This document shows, piece by piece, positions 8,448-16,719 of a DNA stretch of 64,000 nucleotides. The stretch comes from Pantoea deleyi (GTDB lineage: Bacteria; Pseudomonadota; Gammaproteobacteria; Enterobacterales; Enterobacteriaceae), in contig NZ_CP071405.1 of NCBI RefSeq assembly GCF_022647325.1, positions 3,596,001-3,660,000 on the forward strand. Reading direction: 5' to 3'. The position numbers were made by a program, and so were the translations under genes. The notes beneath the pieces were generated by a model. That model saw nothing but the letters and a program-made list of their open reading frames with translations, ran no database searches and was not told the origin of the DNA. How positions within the stretch are numbered: position 1 is the first letter of the stretch; each line of letters starts with the position of its first letter.

Positions 8448-8690
8448 ATGGCCAGTGACTGGAATGAAGAGCTTGATAAGTACGAGAATAGTCGGAGCTT
8501 TGGTGAGGATTTGAGAGATTCATTGATGACTGCTGGCTCAGTTGCATCAAAAATTATCTCATTTCTCCCAAAAAATACCTCGGATGTATGTGACAGTATC
8601 AATGCTCTTAGGAAAGAGCAAAAAGATAGAGAAGACAGGGTTTGGCAAAGAAATAATTACATCGATCCGTTTGATAATTCTAACAATTAA
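8448..8690 (+). CDS. Small hydrophilic hypothetical protein
   Basis: This 80-residue acidic/basic protein (MASDWNEELDKYENSRSFGE...) has a mildly hydrophobic middle (AGSVASKIISFLP) and a C-terminal half rich in charged and Asn residues. It has no recognisable domain. The start has a good CGGAGG site 6 nt upstream and the composition is AT-rich like the neighbouring orphan. Its stop lies inside the stem-loop at 8689-8721, which separates it from the convergent traG gene. It could be a small regulator or antitoxin-like protein; the sequence does not say. Confidence 0.55.
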   Translation: MASDWNEELDKYENSRSFGEDLRDSLMTAGSVASKIISFLPKNTSDVCDSINALRKEQKDREDRVWQRNNYIDPFDNSNN

Positions 8691-8721
8691 TGATGCGTCA
8701 CCCTCCTCATAACGCATCATT
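8689..8721. terminator. Stem-loop between convergent genes
   Basis: Perfect 10-bp arms AATGATGCGT and ACGCATCATT flank a 13-nt loop, between the end of the 80-residue gene (plus) and the end of traG (minus). It probably terminates transcription from one or both sides. Confidence 0.6.
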
Positions 8722-8733
8722 ATTGAGAAATCC

Positions 8734-10260
8734 TCATCCTTTTCCTTTTGTCACCACATCCATAGCTGCTTTCTTAACTAATCCACCTCCCTGTTCACCA
8801 GCAGCTTGAGTTGGTAAGGCGCTTTTTTCTATCAAAGAACCTATAGTGCTTCCAAGATTAACGCCAATCCACCCAAGCATGCCTACCCAGAACGCCGGAA
8901 ATACTACATACATCATTCCCAGTACGAGATTCATGATCCAGCCGTCACGCGGTGAACTGAGGAAGTCTGCAATAGGCTGCCCCGAAGCCAGCCCCCCTGC
9001 AGCCAGGTTTGAGTAGAGGATGGTGATCAGTCTGTCATCCAGCCAGCCCGCCAGTGCCCACCAGAACGTGATGAAATGCAGTGCAAACAGCGCAAACGAA
9101 ATCGTTACTACCGTTTTCGGTTCGTAAGCACTGAACATCATCAGCACGGGGATAACGATGATGATCATCATCTGCAGCAGCGCCTGTATCATCGGCAGCG
9201 CCTGCTTGAGCGCATCAAAGCCCGGCAGAGCTTCGGCCTGTTTCATTCCCAGCCCCACCGTGGAGGCAAACCGCGACATGCTGCCTCCGATACCGCTTGT
9301 TGTGTCCGCACTGCCGGACATGTAGGTGACGCCGCCGCCTGATATTTCTGCGTTGCTGGGGCTGACCAGCCAGCGCAGCGCAGGCTCTTCCCACTGACTG
9401 CCCGGGAACTGACGCTGCAACTCAATGCGCGTGCCGTCGCTGATGCTGGCCAGCACGCGTTTGCGCAGTCCGCTGCTGCCATCTGACCACCAGGTTTTGC
9501 ACGACGGATAACCACCCTGGCCCGTATCCGGATAGCCGCTATCCCGGCTGCTGTTATAAGGCCACTGGCTGCGTGGCGTCATGGCCGTGTAATAGTCGTA
9601 ATAGCCTGATGTATTAAGAAAATAGTCGCTGCCAATCCAGCCGACCGAGTTGATGGTGGCGTCGCTCAGCTGACTATTACTGTTTTTCAACTTAAAGTAG
9701 GCCCGGGAGTAGCACTGGTTTGCGAAGTCCTGGACCTCCTGCAGCACTACCGGGTCGCGCAGTTTGGTGTTCTGCACGTCAAAGCGCAGCTGACGCAACT
9801 GCGTACCGCAGGGAATTGACGCTATCATCGCCTGCGTGGTGCCTTTTGACATCGCATGGAGCAGATACCACCAGATTGGCACCTCGGCCGTGCGACCGTC
9901 AAAGTCGTTCACAAGCCCCTTATAGCCGGAGTTCTGCGGCGAGGGCACGCTGAAGCCGCACTGTTTCGCCCGCGTGTCGTCAAACTTGATGGTGTTGATG
10001 TCCACCGGCAGCAGCGGAATGCAGCAGAACAGCATCACCAGAAAGGAGACATAGATGGCGTGCTCGATGCGCGGCAGCGCAAGCATACCTTTGTTTCCCT
10101 CATCGGCACCTTCCTCGCGCACCTTCAGCCAAACCCCGAGTACCTTAAAAACCAGCGGCAGCGCAAACAAACCCGTGCTGCTGAGGATGCTCCACATCGA
10201 ATTATTGAGAACCCAGCCAAACAGGATGAGGAAGTATTCCAGGTAACTGTTCGCCGTCAT
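8734..10260 (-). CDS. traG: TraG N-terminal-domain conjugal transfer protein
   Basis: This 508-residue inner-membrane protein matches the TraG_N family of F-like/MPF-G systems. It has an N-terminal hydrophobic segment (SYLEYFLILFGWVLNN), several further helices (YVSFLVMLFCCIPLLP; MIQALLQMMIIIVIPVLMMFSAYE; NLVLGMMYVVFPAFWVGMLGWIGV) and a large periplasmic region rich in Trp, Tyr and Ser between about residues 90 and 340. TraG takes part in mating-pair stabilisation and pilus assembly. The C-terminal entry-exclusion-type domain of F TraG is absent, as is usual for ICE versions. It is the last gene of this transfer block, one base after the preceding stop. Confidence 0.85.
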   Translation of the reverse strand: MTANSYLEYFLILFGWVLNNSMWSILSSTGLFALPLVFKVLGVWLKVREEGADEGNKGMLALPRIEHAIYVSFLVMLFCCIPLLPVDINTIKFDDTRAKQCGFSVPSPQNSGYKGLVNDFDGRTAEVPIWWYLLHAMSKGTTQAMIASIPCGTQLRQLRFDVQNTKLRDPVVLQEVQDFANQCYSRAYFKLKNSNSQLSDATINSVGWIGSDYFLNTSGYYDYYTAMTPRSQWPYNSSRDSGYPDTGQGGYPSCKTWWSDGSSGLRKRVLASISDGTRIELQRQFPGSQWEEPALRWLVSPSNAEISGGGVTYMSGSADTTSGIGGSMSRFASTVGLGMKQAEALPGFDALKQALPMIQALLQMMIIIVIPVLMMFSAYEPKTVVTISFALFALHFITFWWALAGWLDDRLITILYSNLAAGGLASGQPIADFLSSPRDGWIMNLVLGMMYVVFPAFWVGMLGWIGVNLGSTIGSLIEKSALPTQAAGEQGGGLVKKAAMDVVTKGKG

Positions 10261-10261
10261 T

Positions 10262-10609
10262 TCAGCCTCCCTGAACCGCGTCAGACCAGGCCACGTACTC
10301 CGTGGCCAGAATGAAAAGCACCGCCAGCAGCTCGGTGCGCGGCAGGCGTGCTGAGACCTCCGGCCAGCGCTTCAGCAGGCGCGGCCGCAGGTTCATAATC
10401 CACAGGCAGCCGGTGAGCACGTACATGCTCAGTCGCCAGGCAAACATGGCCCACCGGCTGTCATACAGCCACTGACGGGTCAGGTGCCCGTCCGGATCGT
10501 ACGCCATGAACACCGAGGCCAGGCCAAAAATCGCGAGCATGGCCACGACGGTGCTGAAGAATATCAGCAAAATACGGGCGGGCAGGCCGCTCAGGAATCT
10601 GCGTTTCAT
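10262..10609 (-). CDS. Small integral membrane protein of the transfer operon
   Basis: This 115-residue protein has about three hydrophobic helices (ARILLIFFSTVVAMLAIFGLA; WAMFAWRLSMYVLTGCLWIM; TELLAVLFILATEYVAW) with a basic N-terminus (MKRRFLSG). It lies between the TIGR03755 gene (stop one base away) and traG (one base away), so it belongs to the conjugation operon. ICEs of this class usually have a small membrane protein at this place, with no known biochemical role. It may be a partner of TraG in the inner membrane. Confidence 0.75.
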   Translation of the reverse strand: MKRRFLSGLPARILLIFFSTVVAMLAIFGLASVFMAYDPDGHLTRQWLYDSRWAMFAWRLSMYVLTGCLWIMNLRPRLLKRWPEVSARLPRTELLAVLFILATEYVAWSDAVQGG

Positions 10610-10610
10610 G

Positions 10611-12026
10611 TCAGTTGCCTCCCGGCTGAGGCTGGCTCATCTGGCTGAAACCCTGGTCCTGGTTGCCGGCTTTCTGCTGCAGCTGATTGTTCTGGTTGCG
10701 TTCGCCCTGACGGTCAAGTGTGGTGAGCAGGCTGTTGCTGCTGATGGACCTGCGCAGCTCCATCTCATTGCGCAGCGCGTTGAGTTCGCGGTCGAGGGCA
10801 TCAACACGGCGGTCACCTTCGGCGATGGCCTCAGGCTGTTCGGCCGCGTTTGGCTCAGACTCACCGGTCATCAGCATGCGGCGCATGGTAAGTGCCGCCT
10901 CAACGGTGTCAGACATGGCCAGTTCACCCGCCAGTCTCTGCACCAGTGCGGCCCTGTCCGGATCATCACGCAGCGCCTGAATCACCCCGCGCGTGACAAC
11001 CAGACTGCCGGTTTTGAGTGCGGCCAGATTATCGGTCGTTGGCTGCAGCTGACCGTTAACCAGTTTGCTGAGCTGCTCAAGGTTGGCTCTGGTGGCGTCT
11101 TCCAGCACTGGTGAGAAGCCGGTGCCGGCAACGGTGCTGCCCGGCTGGTTGTCGGCACCGCCGCTGGCACATTCGCTGGTTTCACGGCAGGTCCGGATAG
11201 AGCGGTCGCCGAGTACTTTCACAACCGCCGCAGCCGCTTCATCAGAGGACTTGTAGCGCTGGCAGACCGTCCCGTTACAGCCGGACGACCCCACGCTGCC
11301 GTTGCTGGTCACCGGCAGGCTGTTCATCATGTTGTAGCCGGCTTTTGCCAGGTCGCGGGTAGGCTGAATCGCCTGCTGTCCCTTGCCGCCGCGCTTCTGG
11401 CCACCGACCCAGGTGACACCTTCTTCCCCGGTGGCCTTCTGCAGCTTCTGATCGCTCGAAACCGCATCGCCGCCGCTTGATGAGACGATGTCTTTATACT
11501 CTTCAGACACCGCAGCCTGCTGCCACTTACTGCCCATGGTGTAGTCGGCCAGCTTCTTCGACATGTTCTGGCAGTTCATCTGCGCCTTATCGAAATTCAG
11601 GCCCGCCTGCAGCACGCCGTTGGTGAGCATTTCATACAACCCCGGATTCGCTCGCTGAATGGCCATTGCCGGCATGCTCATCACCGCGCCGGTCGCCCCC
11701 TGAATGACGTTGCCCATCAGGTCCTTATATCCGCTGGTGATGCCGTTAAGCTGATTACCGACCGTGGTTTTCAGGTCAAAGTTTCCGCACATCAAATCGC
11801 TGCTCCAGCCGCCGTCCAGTCCGAGCCGCGACATGTTGCTGCGGGTCGACGGCGGCGAAATGACCGAGCCGCCGCCGATGGAATAGAACAGCCCGTCGTT
11901 GATGGCACCGCTGACGCCGGCGCCCTGTGAGGAAAGCGTGGTATCGAGGGCAAGTGACGGCATCGCCAGGGAAAGGAGTAACGCGCCCGAGGCCACGCGC
12001 AGGTTCTGCTTAATTAAGGTCATCAT
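10611..12026 (-). CDS. TIGR03755 family ICE transfer protein (TraH-like position)
   Basis: This exported protein of 471 residues has a signal peptide at residues about 1-27 (MMTLIKQNLRV... then LLSLAMPSLA, cleavage before LDTTL). Scattered cysteines (LMCGNFD, AQMNCQNMS, GCNGTVCQRY, RTCRETSECAS) suggest disulfides, and the C-terminal part is coiled-coil/Gln-rich (RNEMELRRS ... QNNQLQQKAGNQDQG). It fits the TIGR03755 family (PFL_4711), which occupies the place of TraH in MPF-G operons. The start at 12026 has AAGGA just upstream, overlapping the preceding stop; a much longer in-frame extension to 12200 lies inside the upstream gene and is rejected. Confidence 0.8.
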   Translation of the reverse strand: MMTLIKQNLRVASGALLLSLAMPSLALDTTLSSQGAGVSGAINDGLFYSIGGGSVISPPSTRSNMSRLGLDGGWSSDLMCGNFDLKTTVGNQLNGITSGYKDLMGNVIQGATGAVMSMPAMAIQRANPGLYEMLTNGVLQAGLNFDKAQMNCQNMSKKLADYTMGSKWQQAAVSEEYKDIVSSSGGDAVSSDQKLQKATGEEGVTWVGGQKRGGKGQQAIQPTRDLAKAGYNMMNSLPVTSNGSVGSSGCNGTVCQRYKSSDEAAAAVVKVLGDRSIRTCRETSECASGGADNQPGSTVAGTGFSPVLEDATRANLEQLSKLVNGQLQPTTDNLAALKTGSLVVTRGVIQALRDDPDRAALVQRLAGELAMSDTVEAALTMRRMLMTGESEPNAAEQPEAIAEGDRRVDALDRELNALRNEMELRRSISSNSLLTTLDRQGERNQNNQLQQKAGNQDQGFSQMSQPQPGGN

Positions 12027-12037
12027 GCTGTGTGTCC

Positions 12038-13003
12038 TTATGAAAAGTCGGTGCTGTAAAGGAAGGTCTGGCCACGTCGCCTGCAGCAGCTGTAAGGCTG
12101 CCAGAGCGCCCAGGCGTAATCGCCGCTTTCCGCCGTCTGGCCACCCGTATCCGGAAACACCGCGCAGCTCCGGGACAGCTGCGGGGAAAGCCGCTGCCAC
12201 TTATGATTTTGTGTGCCGGTATTTTCGGTAGCGGGGCCCGGTGGCCAGTAACCCGGCGACCGCTGACCCCTGAGCGGGTTATAGACGTGCAGCTGTCCCT
12301 CGCGGGTGATGATGTCGGCCACGCGCTGAACCACCACGGCCGCCGATTTGTAGCTGTCGGTCTCCGTCACGAAGCCGCTGCGGGGATAAACGTTGCCCCA
12401 CATCTCACCACCGGGCGTGCTGCCGATTTCGCGTTTCCCGGGTATCAGCGCTTCCGGATAGAACGACTCCGGCACGCCCGTCCGCCATGCCAGCGCATCC
12501 AGGGCGCTGACGAAATACGGCACGAACGGCGTGGCTGCGGAGCGGCATGAGTAGCCCGGCACCATGCCGCCGATGAGCGACGTCGCCGGGTGGCCATACG
12601 CATCGCCGTAATAGAAGTGCAGGTTCTGCTTGCGCATGCCCGGGGCCTTCATCTCCTGACGGCCGCCGCCTGCAGGCACGCCGGCGAGACCGCCGGACAC
12701 CAGGCTTTCAGCGCCGCCGGCCGTGGCACTCACGGCTGACATTTCGGTCCAGGGATTGTCGCCCGGACTGAGGTAGGCGGACACGACCGCTTCAGGAATA
12801 TAGTGAGTGACCTTGACCGAGGTTTTAACCGAGCAGCCAAAGGGCGTACAGAGCAGCCAGTAGCAGATGCCGCTGATACGCCAACTGATACAGTCCGGAC
12901 TCATGGCGCCGGAGACCAGGCTCGCCGTGTTCACGCTGGCGAGGGTGCCACTGCAGGTAAACAGCGTGGCCAGCATCAGGCGGCGGGGGCGGGAAAGGCG
13001 CAT
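12038..13003 (-). CDS. TIGR03756 family ICE transfer protein (TraU-like)
   Basis: This exported protein of 321 residues has an N-terminal signal region (RRLMLATLFTCSGTLASV) and a TraU-like, Cys-rich body: SPDCISWRISGICYWLLCTPFGC near residues 38-60 and CAVFPDTGG / YSCCRRRGQ near the C-terminus. TraU family proteins act in the periplasm in mating-pair stabilisation and DNA transfer. The start is ambiguous. The ATG at 13003 lies two bases after the TIGR03757 stop, whereas a GTG at 13009 has better spacing from GGAG; the two differ by two residues. The downstream gene starts 12 bases after this stop. Confidence 0.8.
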   Translation of the reverse strand: MRLSRPRRLMLATLFTCSGTLASVNTASLVSGAMSPDCISWRISGICYWLLCTPFGCSVKTSVKVTHYIPEAVVSAYLSPGDNPWTEMSAVSATAGGAESLVSGGLAGVPAGGGRQEMKAPGMRKQNLHFYYGDAYGHPATSLIGGMVPGYSCRSAATPFVPYFVSALDALAWRTGVPESFYPEALIPGKREIGSTPGGEMWGNVYPRSGFVTETDSYKSAAVVVQRVADIITREGQLHVYNPLRGQRSPGYWPPGPATENTGTQNHKWQRLSPQLSRSCAVFPDTGGQTAESGDYAWALWQPYSCCRRRGQTFLYSTDFS

Positions 13004-13005
13004 GT

Positions 13006-13413
13006 TCACGGCTGTTTCTCCCGCCAGGCATCGAGTTTTGCCCGGGCCGCGGCGACGTCGGTGGTACCGTAAACCACCCATTTATCGTCAAACACCACGG
13101 CGGGATACTTTTCCAGCCCCAGTGACCAGGCGTGCGCAACGCCGGCATAGCTGCCCGCCAGCGCCTGCTGACGCTGACGGAACGCCGGTGAGGCAATGAC
13201 CGCCCGGGCCTGCTGCTCAGCCTGAGCCGGATTCATGGAAAGCGGCCCGAAAAGTTCAGACTGAACGCGGTCGGGTGCATCCAGTTCGGTGACGGTGACG
13301 TCAGGGCTGAGCTCGCCCGTAACGGGGTACGCATGGTCGGTGTAAATCACGGTGCCGGCATGGGCACCGGCCGTGAGGAACAGGACGATAAGGCTGCTGA
13401 GGGGGATTTTCAT
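13006..13413 (-). CDS. TIGR03757 family ICE transfer protein (TrbC/TraW-like position)
   Basis: This exported protein of 135 residues has a signal peptide (MKIPLSSLIVLFLTAGAHA, cleavage before GTVIYTD), then a thioredoxin-like/TrbC-like layout ending in KYPAVVFDDKWVVYGTTDVAAARAKLDAW. The KYPAVVFD..VVYG pattern is typical of TIGR03757 (PFL_4709). It is probably a periplasmic accessory factor for pilus assembly. The ATG at 13413 has GGGAG nine bases upstream; an alternative GTG three codons earlier is less well placed. It is the first gene of the small block TIGR03757-03756-03755-membrane-traG, cut off from the rest of the transfer genes by the GHKL/CHAT island. Confidence 0.8.
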   Translation of the reverse strand: MKIPLSSLIVLFLTAGAHAGTVIYTDHAYPVTGELSPDVTVTELDAPDRVQSELFGPLSMNPAQAEQQARAVIASPAFRQRQQALAGSYAGVAHAWSLGLEKYPAVVFDDKWVVYGTTDVAAARAKLDAWREKQP

Positions 13414-13620
13414 GGGTAACACTCCCTGAGTGGATAATGCCGTCAGGGTGCGTTTTTCGCGTGGAAGGGTCAGCCGTTAACTCTTAATTAAGAAATGATA
13501 ATTCTGCACGTCATGAGTCAGTGTGGTGACGGTGTTAATAGAATTGCGGAATCTGGTTACACAGGAAAAAGAATCTGAGCCGGTAAAAAAACAGCTAACA
13601 CTCTGCAGTGTGGAGCGCAT

Positions 13621-13662
13621 CCGGACGCAGCATTATCAGTTGCGTCCGGGCCCCCGGGGCCC
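13621..13662. terminator. Tandem GC-rich hairpins downstream of the GHKL gene
   Basis: Two adjoining inverted repeats are present. CCGGACGCA ... TGCGTCCGG (13621-13629 with 13641-13649) is followed by a 15-bp near-perfect palindrome with arms GGGCCCC/GGGGCCC at 13648-13662. In minus-strand direction they come just after the stop of the GHKL/metallopeptidase gene, so they probably end its transcript. In the plus direction the last arm is followed by ATGTTTTT, so it could also work that way. Confidence 0.5.
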
Positions 13663-13675
13663 ATGTTTTTATCTC

Positions 13676-15655
13676 TTAATCCCGCCCGTCGCCTTCATCA
13701 GCCTGCCGCCATTTAAGATATTCCAGCTCACGGACAAATCCGGCAGCAGCGGCATTGCGCCTAATGCTCCATTGCGTCTCGCCTTCCCGCATGAGAGGAA
13801 GCCATTCATCCGGAACAGGGTTCTCCGGTGGCCCGTCAAAGTCCTGCCTGTGCCGGTCTTCAGCATCAGCGTGCAAGGGGACATGCCTGGCAAACCACAG
13901 GTCAGTGTTTTCCCATGCCTGCATGCCCCATGCGAGCAGCGCTTCCTCATCAGAATCAGTCACACTGGCAAGGAACTCAACAGCCCAGTCATTCAGATTA
14001 TCTTCTGTTGCCCCAGGTAAAAGCGATAAGTAATGCGTTCTGCAGGCGTTCAGCCAGAGCTGAGCATCGGACTCCGGCTGCTCATCCTCAGGGTGGCTGG
14101 TCGTGCCTTCGTCAGTTGCGTACCATTCTTCCATTGACTGCTGCTCCAGGAGGCGTGCAGCATGATTTTCACGCGTCTGCTCAATACCCGCAGCCACCAC
14201 GCTGTTCCAGTCAGTTTCTGCAGGCGCTGCCATACCCGCGCCGTTCAGCTGCTGATTGAGGAAGTTCAGCCAGGATGTATCCTCCGGTTCGGGTTGAGCG
14301 CTGACGGCTTCTGTCATTCCCGCCTCGCTGATAACGCCCGGCAGTCCTTTTTTCTCCCGCCCGGTACTGGCACGATCGGCCAGGTAACGTTCCCGCCAGA
14401 CCGTCCCGTTAGCGCGTTTACCCTCTGCCTCCAGGCTCGTTGTGTACTTCATCAGCCAGACGTGCATGTAACGCTGCCTGTCAGGAGCGCATGACATACT
14501 GATGTCATGAAATCGCTGGTAAAAGGCCTCGTCATGCCCGCAATCCATACTGTCACCCTCATGCGCAGCCTCATGCTCCGTCAGGCTGAACAGCAGGCTG
14601 GCAGTCTGCAGCGCGTCAGACTTCAGCCTGCGCACGATATCGATGTTATAAGCAATATAGGTCTCTCCGTCCGTCCAGGCATCGGCAGACGTGGACTCAC
14701 CCAGCAGGATCTGGAAGCGGATACCGCCATAACTGCGTGACTGATAGCCTGCTTCCCCCCCCGAACAGATGGCAGCATATTGAGCAAGGCACCAGCGCAG
14801 TGCTGTCCATGCACGTCGCGTTTCCTTATCGAGCTGTTTCTCACTGATCATCTGCGTGCGGTCGAGAAAGTTTTCGCTGAGGGTCTCAAAGTCGATCAGC
14901 GCCAGGTCGTCTCGCCAGCCAGCGCCCCAGCGCTGCTGCCGGGGTAAATGCTCCCGGTACGCCTGAAGGTTTACGCGCACGCGGCTCAGACACTCCATGA
15001 ACTCATCCGGCTCGTAACAGCCGAAGCGGGAAAGCGTGACGGGGTGCACCACAGGGGCAATACCGGCACGGGCGATGATTTCCCCGCGAGGAACATCGCG
15101 TGCATACCGCGCGAGGGTGAAGCAGTTTTTATCTGTCGCCGCCGGATAGTAGCGGCACTTGCGGATGAAGTGCTCAAGCGTGACGTGACGTTTACCGGGC
15201 AGGAGCGTGATGACCTCTTCACCGTTCATCAGTTTCTGCAGATCCCCTTCTCCGGAGAGCAATGCGCGGGCCGTATTCTCCCGTCGTGCTTCTGTTTTAC
15301 GGTGATGCCCCTGATTGTCAGAAAAATCGGCGGCGAGCTGACCAAACCGTGCGGCAACGGCTTTCCAGACCGGGCAGGTCTTGCGCAGGATTTCGGTACG
15401 CGAAACGTTCAGTGCGAGAGGCTTTTTACTGACAATGAGACCACCGGTGCCCCAGATATGCCCCGGATCGTGACGCACAAGCACACCCTGATTGTAAACT
15501 GACAGCGCACCATCCTCCCGCAGGCGATACCAGGCCATATCATCCTCAGCATCCCACTTTTCCAGCGCCGGTTTACGCGTTATAACATTGCCGTCCAGAG
15601 TTACCGGGACTGACGTGTAACGGACCTGGTCACGTATTTCCTGAATACAGGACAT
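13676..15655 (-). CDS. C-terminal part of a GHKL ATPase with an HExxH zinc-metallopeptidase domain
   Basis: This is a 659-residue frame. Its start (RYTSVPVTLDGNVI ... LSVYNQGVLVRHDPGH ... NVSRTEILRK) looks like the S5-like transducer domain that follows the ATPase domain in MutL/Hsp90-like proteins, so it is really the continuation of the gene at 15601-16095. Further on it has LFSLTEHEAAHEGDSMD followed by GHDEAFYQRFH: His361-Glu362-x-x-His365 plus His374. This is a gluzincin/SprT-like layout in which two His bind zinc and Glu is catalytic. The C-terminal 250 residues are acidic and low in motifs. An in-frame stop seven codons before the ATG blocks direct fusion, so a frameshift or coupled re-initiation (AGGAG four bases before the ATG) must explain the arrangement. 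Confidence 0.65.
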   Translation of the reverse strand: MSCIQEIRDQVRYTSVPVTLDGNVITRKPALEKWDAEDDMAWYRLREDGALSVYNQGVLVRHDPGHIWGTGGLIVSKKPLALNVSRTEILRKTCPVWKAVAARFGQLAADFSDNQGHHRKTEARRENTARALLSGEGDLQKLMNGEEVITLLPGKRHVTLEHFIRKCRYYPAATDKNCFTLARYARDVPRGEIIARAGIAPVVHPVTLSRFGCYEPDEFMECLSRVRVNLQAYREHLPRQQRWGAGWRDDLALIDFETLSENFLDRTQMISEKQLDKETRRAWTALRWCLAQYAAICSGGEAGYQSRSYGGIRFQILLGESTSADAWTDGETYIAYNIDIVRRLKSDALQTASLLFSLTEHEAAHEGDSMDCGHDEAFYQRFHDISMSCAPDRQRYMHVWLMKYTTSLEAEGKRANGTVWRERYLADRASTGREKKGLPGVISEAGMTEAVSAQPEPEDTSWLNFLNQQLNGAGMAAPAETDWNSVVAAGIEQTRENHAARLLEQQSMEEWYATDEGTTSHPEDEQPESDAQLWLNACRTHYLSLLPGATEDNLNDWAVEFLASVTDSDEEALLAWGMQAWENTDLWFARHVPLHADAEDRHRQDFDGPPENPVPDEWLPLMREGETQWSIRRNAAAAGFVRELEYLKWRQADEGDGRD

Positions 15656-16095
15656 CCGCTCCTGACTGGAAAGCGGCTATACCAATCACCGCTGATGGTG
15701 CACCCTGCCTGAAGCGCCTCTGGCTCTGTCAGCTCATACTCATATCCCATTACCCTGGTGTCAACCTCCATCTGCCAGCGCTGCGAGCGCCAGACCGTCC
15801 GGGCATGCGCCATAATCTGGCCACGGCCCAGGCGAAAGCGACCATAGGTGGCATCCCCCTCACGGTGTGGCGTGCCGAAGCGGCCAAAATAACGTTTCAC
15901 ATCATCATACGACGTAAAACCCCGGCCGTCGTCACAGCAGCTAAAGCCCCCCGGGGTAATGTTCAGCGTAATGGCCCCCGCGCCGGCATCGACGCTGTTC
16001 ATGATGAGTTCAATGAGGGCTTTGGCCACAGAGCCGGCCTGGCTGTAGATGATGTGGTGAATGATTTCGGGGTCTAGCTCAAAGGGATGTCGCAT
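15601..16095 (-). CDS. GHKL (Hsp90/MutL-type) ATPase domain, N-terminal part of a split gene
   Basis: This 164-residue frame has a full set of GHKL nucleotide-binding motifs: N-box ALIELIMNSVDA (Glu29 and Asn33), G1 box DDGRGF (55-60) and G2-like GRFRLGRGQ (85-93). After CTISGDWYSRF the frame loses family-like sequence (PVRSGCPVFRKYVTR...) and stops, while the expected continuation appears in another frame at 13676-15655, overlapping by 55 bp. I read the pair as one ancestral gene of about 800 codons with a frameshift near 15620-15680. The start has AGGAG seven bases upstream. It is transcribed away from the CHAT gene at 16720, sharing the intervening AT-rich region. Confidence 0.7.
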   Translation of the reverse strand: MRHPFELDPEIIHHIIYSQAGSVAKALIELIMNSVDAGAGAITLNITPGGFSCCDDGRGFTSYDDVKRYFGRFGTPHREGDATYGRFRLGRGQIMAHARTVWRSQRWQMEVDTRVMGYEYELTEPEALQAGCTISGDWYSRFPVRSGCPVFRKYVTRSVTRQSR

Positions 16096-16719
16096 CAGGA
16101 TGCTCCTGCAAGGGGTTCAGGACCATTTTCCGGATGCGGGTTATGGGTTAAATAAGGAAGTCTTAATGCACAACTGAAAGAATATCCATTATGAGCAATT
16201 CGAAAATAAAATGCTGATAAGAATAATAAAATTGGATAACAGCACTGCAGGATCACTGGAAAAAAGAGACCTTTGGGACCAAACCGCACGCCGCTGGCAG
16301 ACTGAAAATGATGACACTGATGACACTGATGACACTGATGACACTGATGACACTGATGACACTGATGACACTCATGGCGCACGGCAACGCTACAATAAAG
16401 GATACTGAATTATGGATATCAAATACTTTTTAACGCATCAGGGATAAACTGTTTGGCTGAGATGAATCACACCTTTGTGATCACACATATCAAGAGTTGC
16501 CTTGCATGTATGATGAAACTTTTAAAATCATGTTCTAAGAAAATATATTGAAAATTTGCACCCCAAGAACATTTCAAATTTACTACGCCCAGTGCATGCC
16601 ATCGACAACAGCTGGCCTTATATAAAGTTTATCAGATTTTTCATTCGACATGGAAATAAATAGTCATCGCTGCTATTTTAAAGTTTAATCTACCCTTAGA
16701 TTGTAAAGTGAGGTTTTTT
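16096..16719. promoter_or_regulatory. AT-rich divergent intergenic region between the GHKL and CHAT genes
   Basis: This 624-bp gap lies between two divergently transcribed genes, so both promoters should be inside it. It contains the 7-copy GATGACACT array at 16310-16372. The half next to the CHAT gene (16400-16710) is strongly AT-rich and holds many possible -10 boxes, so I cannot choose one. The CHAT start is preceded by GTGAGG at 16708-16713. Open frames across the array (for example a Cys-His-Gln repeat on the minus strand) are products of the repeat, not genes. Confidence 0.5.
16310..16372. repeat. VNTR: seven perfect tandem copies of GATGACACT
   Basis: The 9-bp unit GATGACACT occurs seven times without error. 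It starts 215 bp upstream of the GHKL start and about 350 bp upstream of the CHAT start. Perfect arrays of this kind change copy number by slippage. Because it lies in the shared upstream region, copy number could alter expression of one or both genes. Confidence 0.95.

Noticed and set aside
10506..11114. Long plus-strand frames opposite transfer genes (also at 21809-22756, 29573-30496, 36174-37196, 40131-41039)
   Set aside because: They are antisense to well-supported genes in GC-rich DNA, where long antisense frames are common, and show no family motifs.
16095..16408. Cys-His-Gln and Asp-Asp-Thr repeat frames over the GATGACACT array
   Set aside because: They are only the translation of a 9-bp repeat; upstream and downstream parts show no family features.
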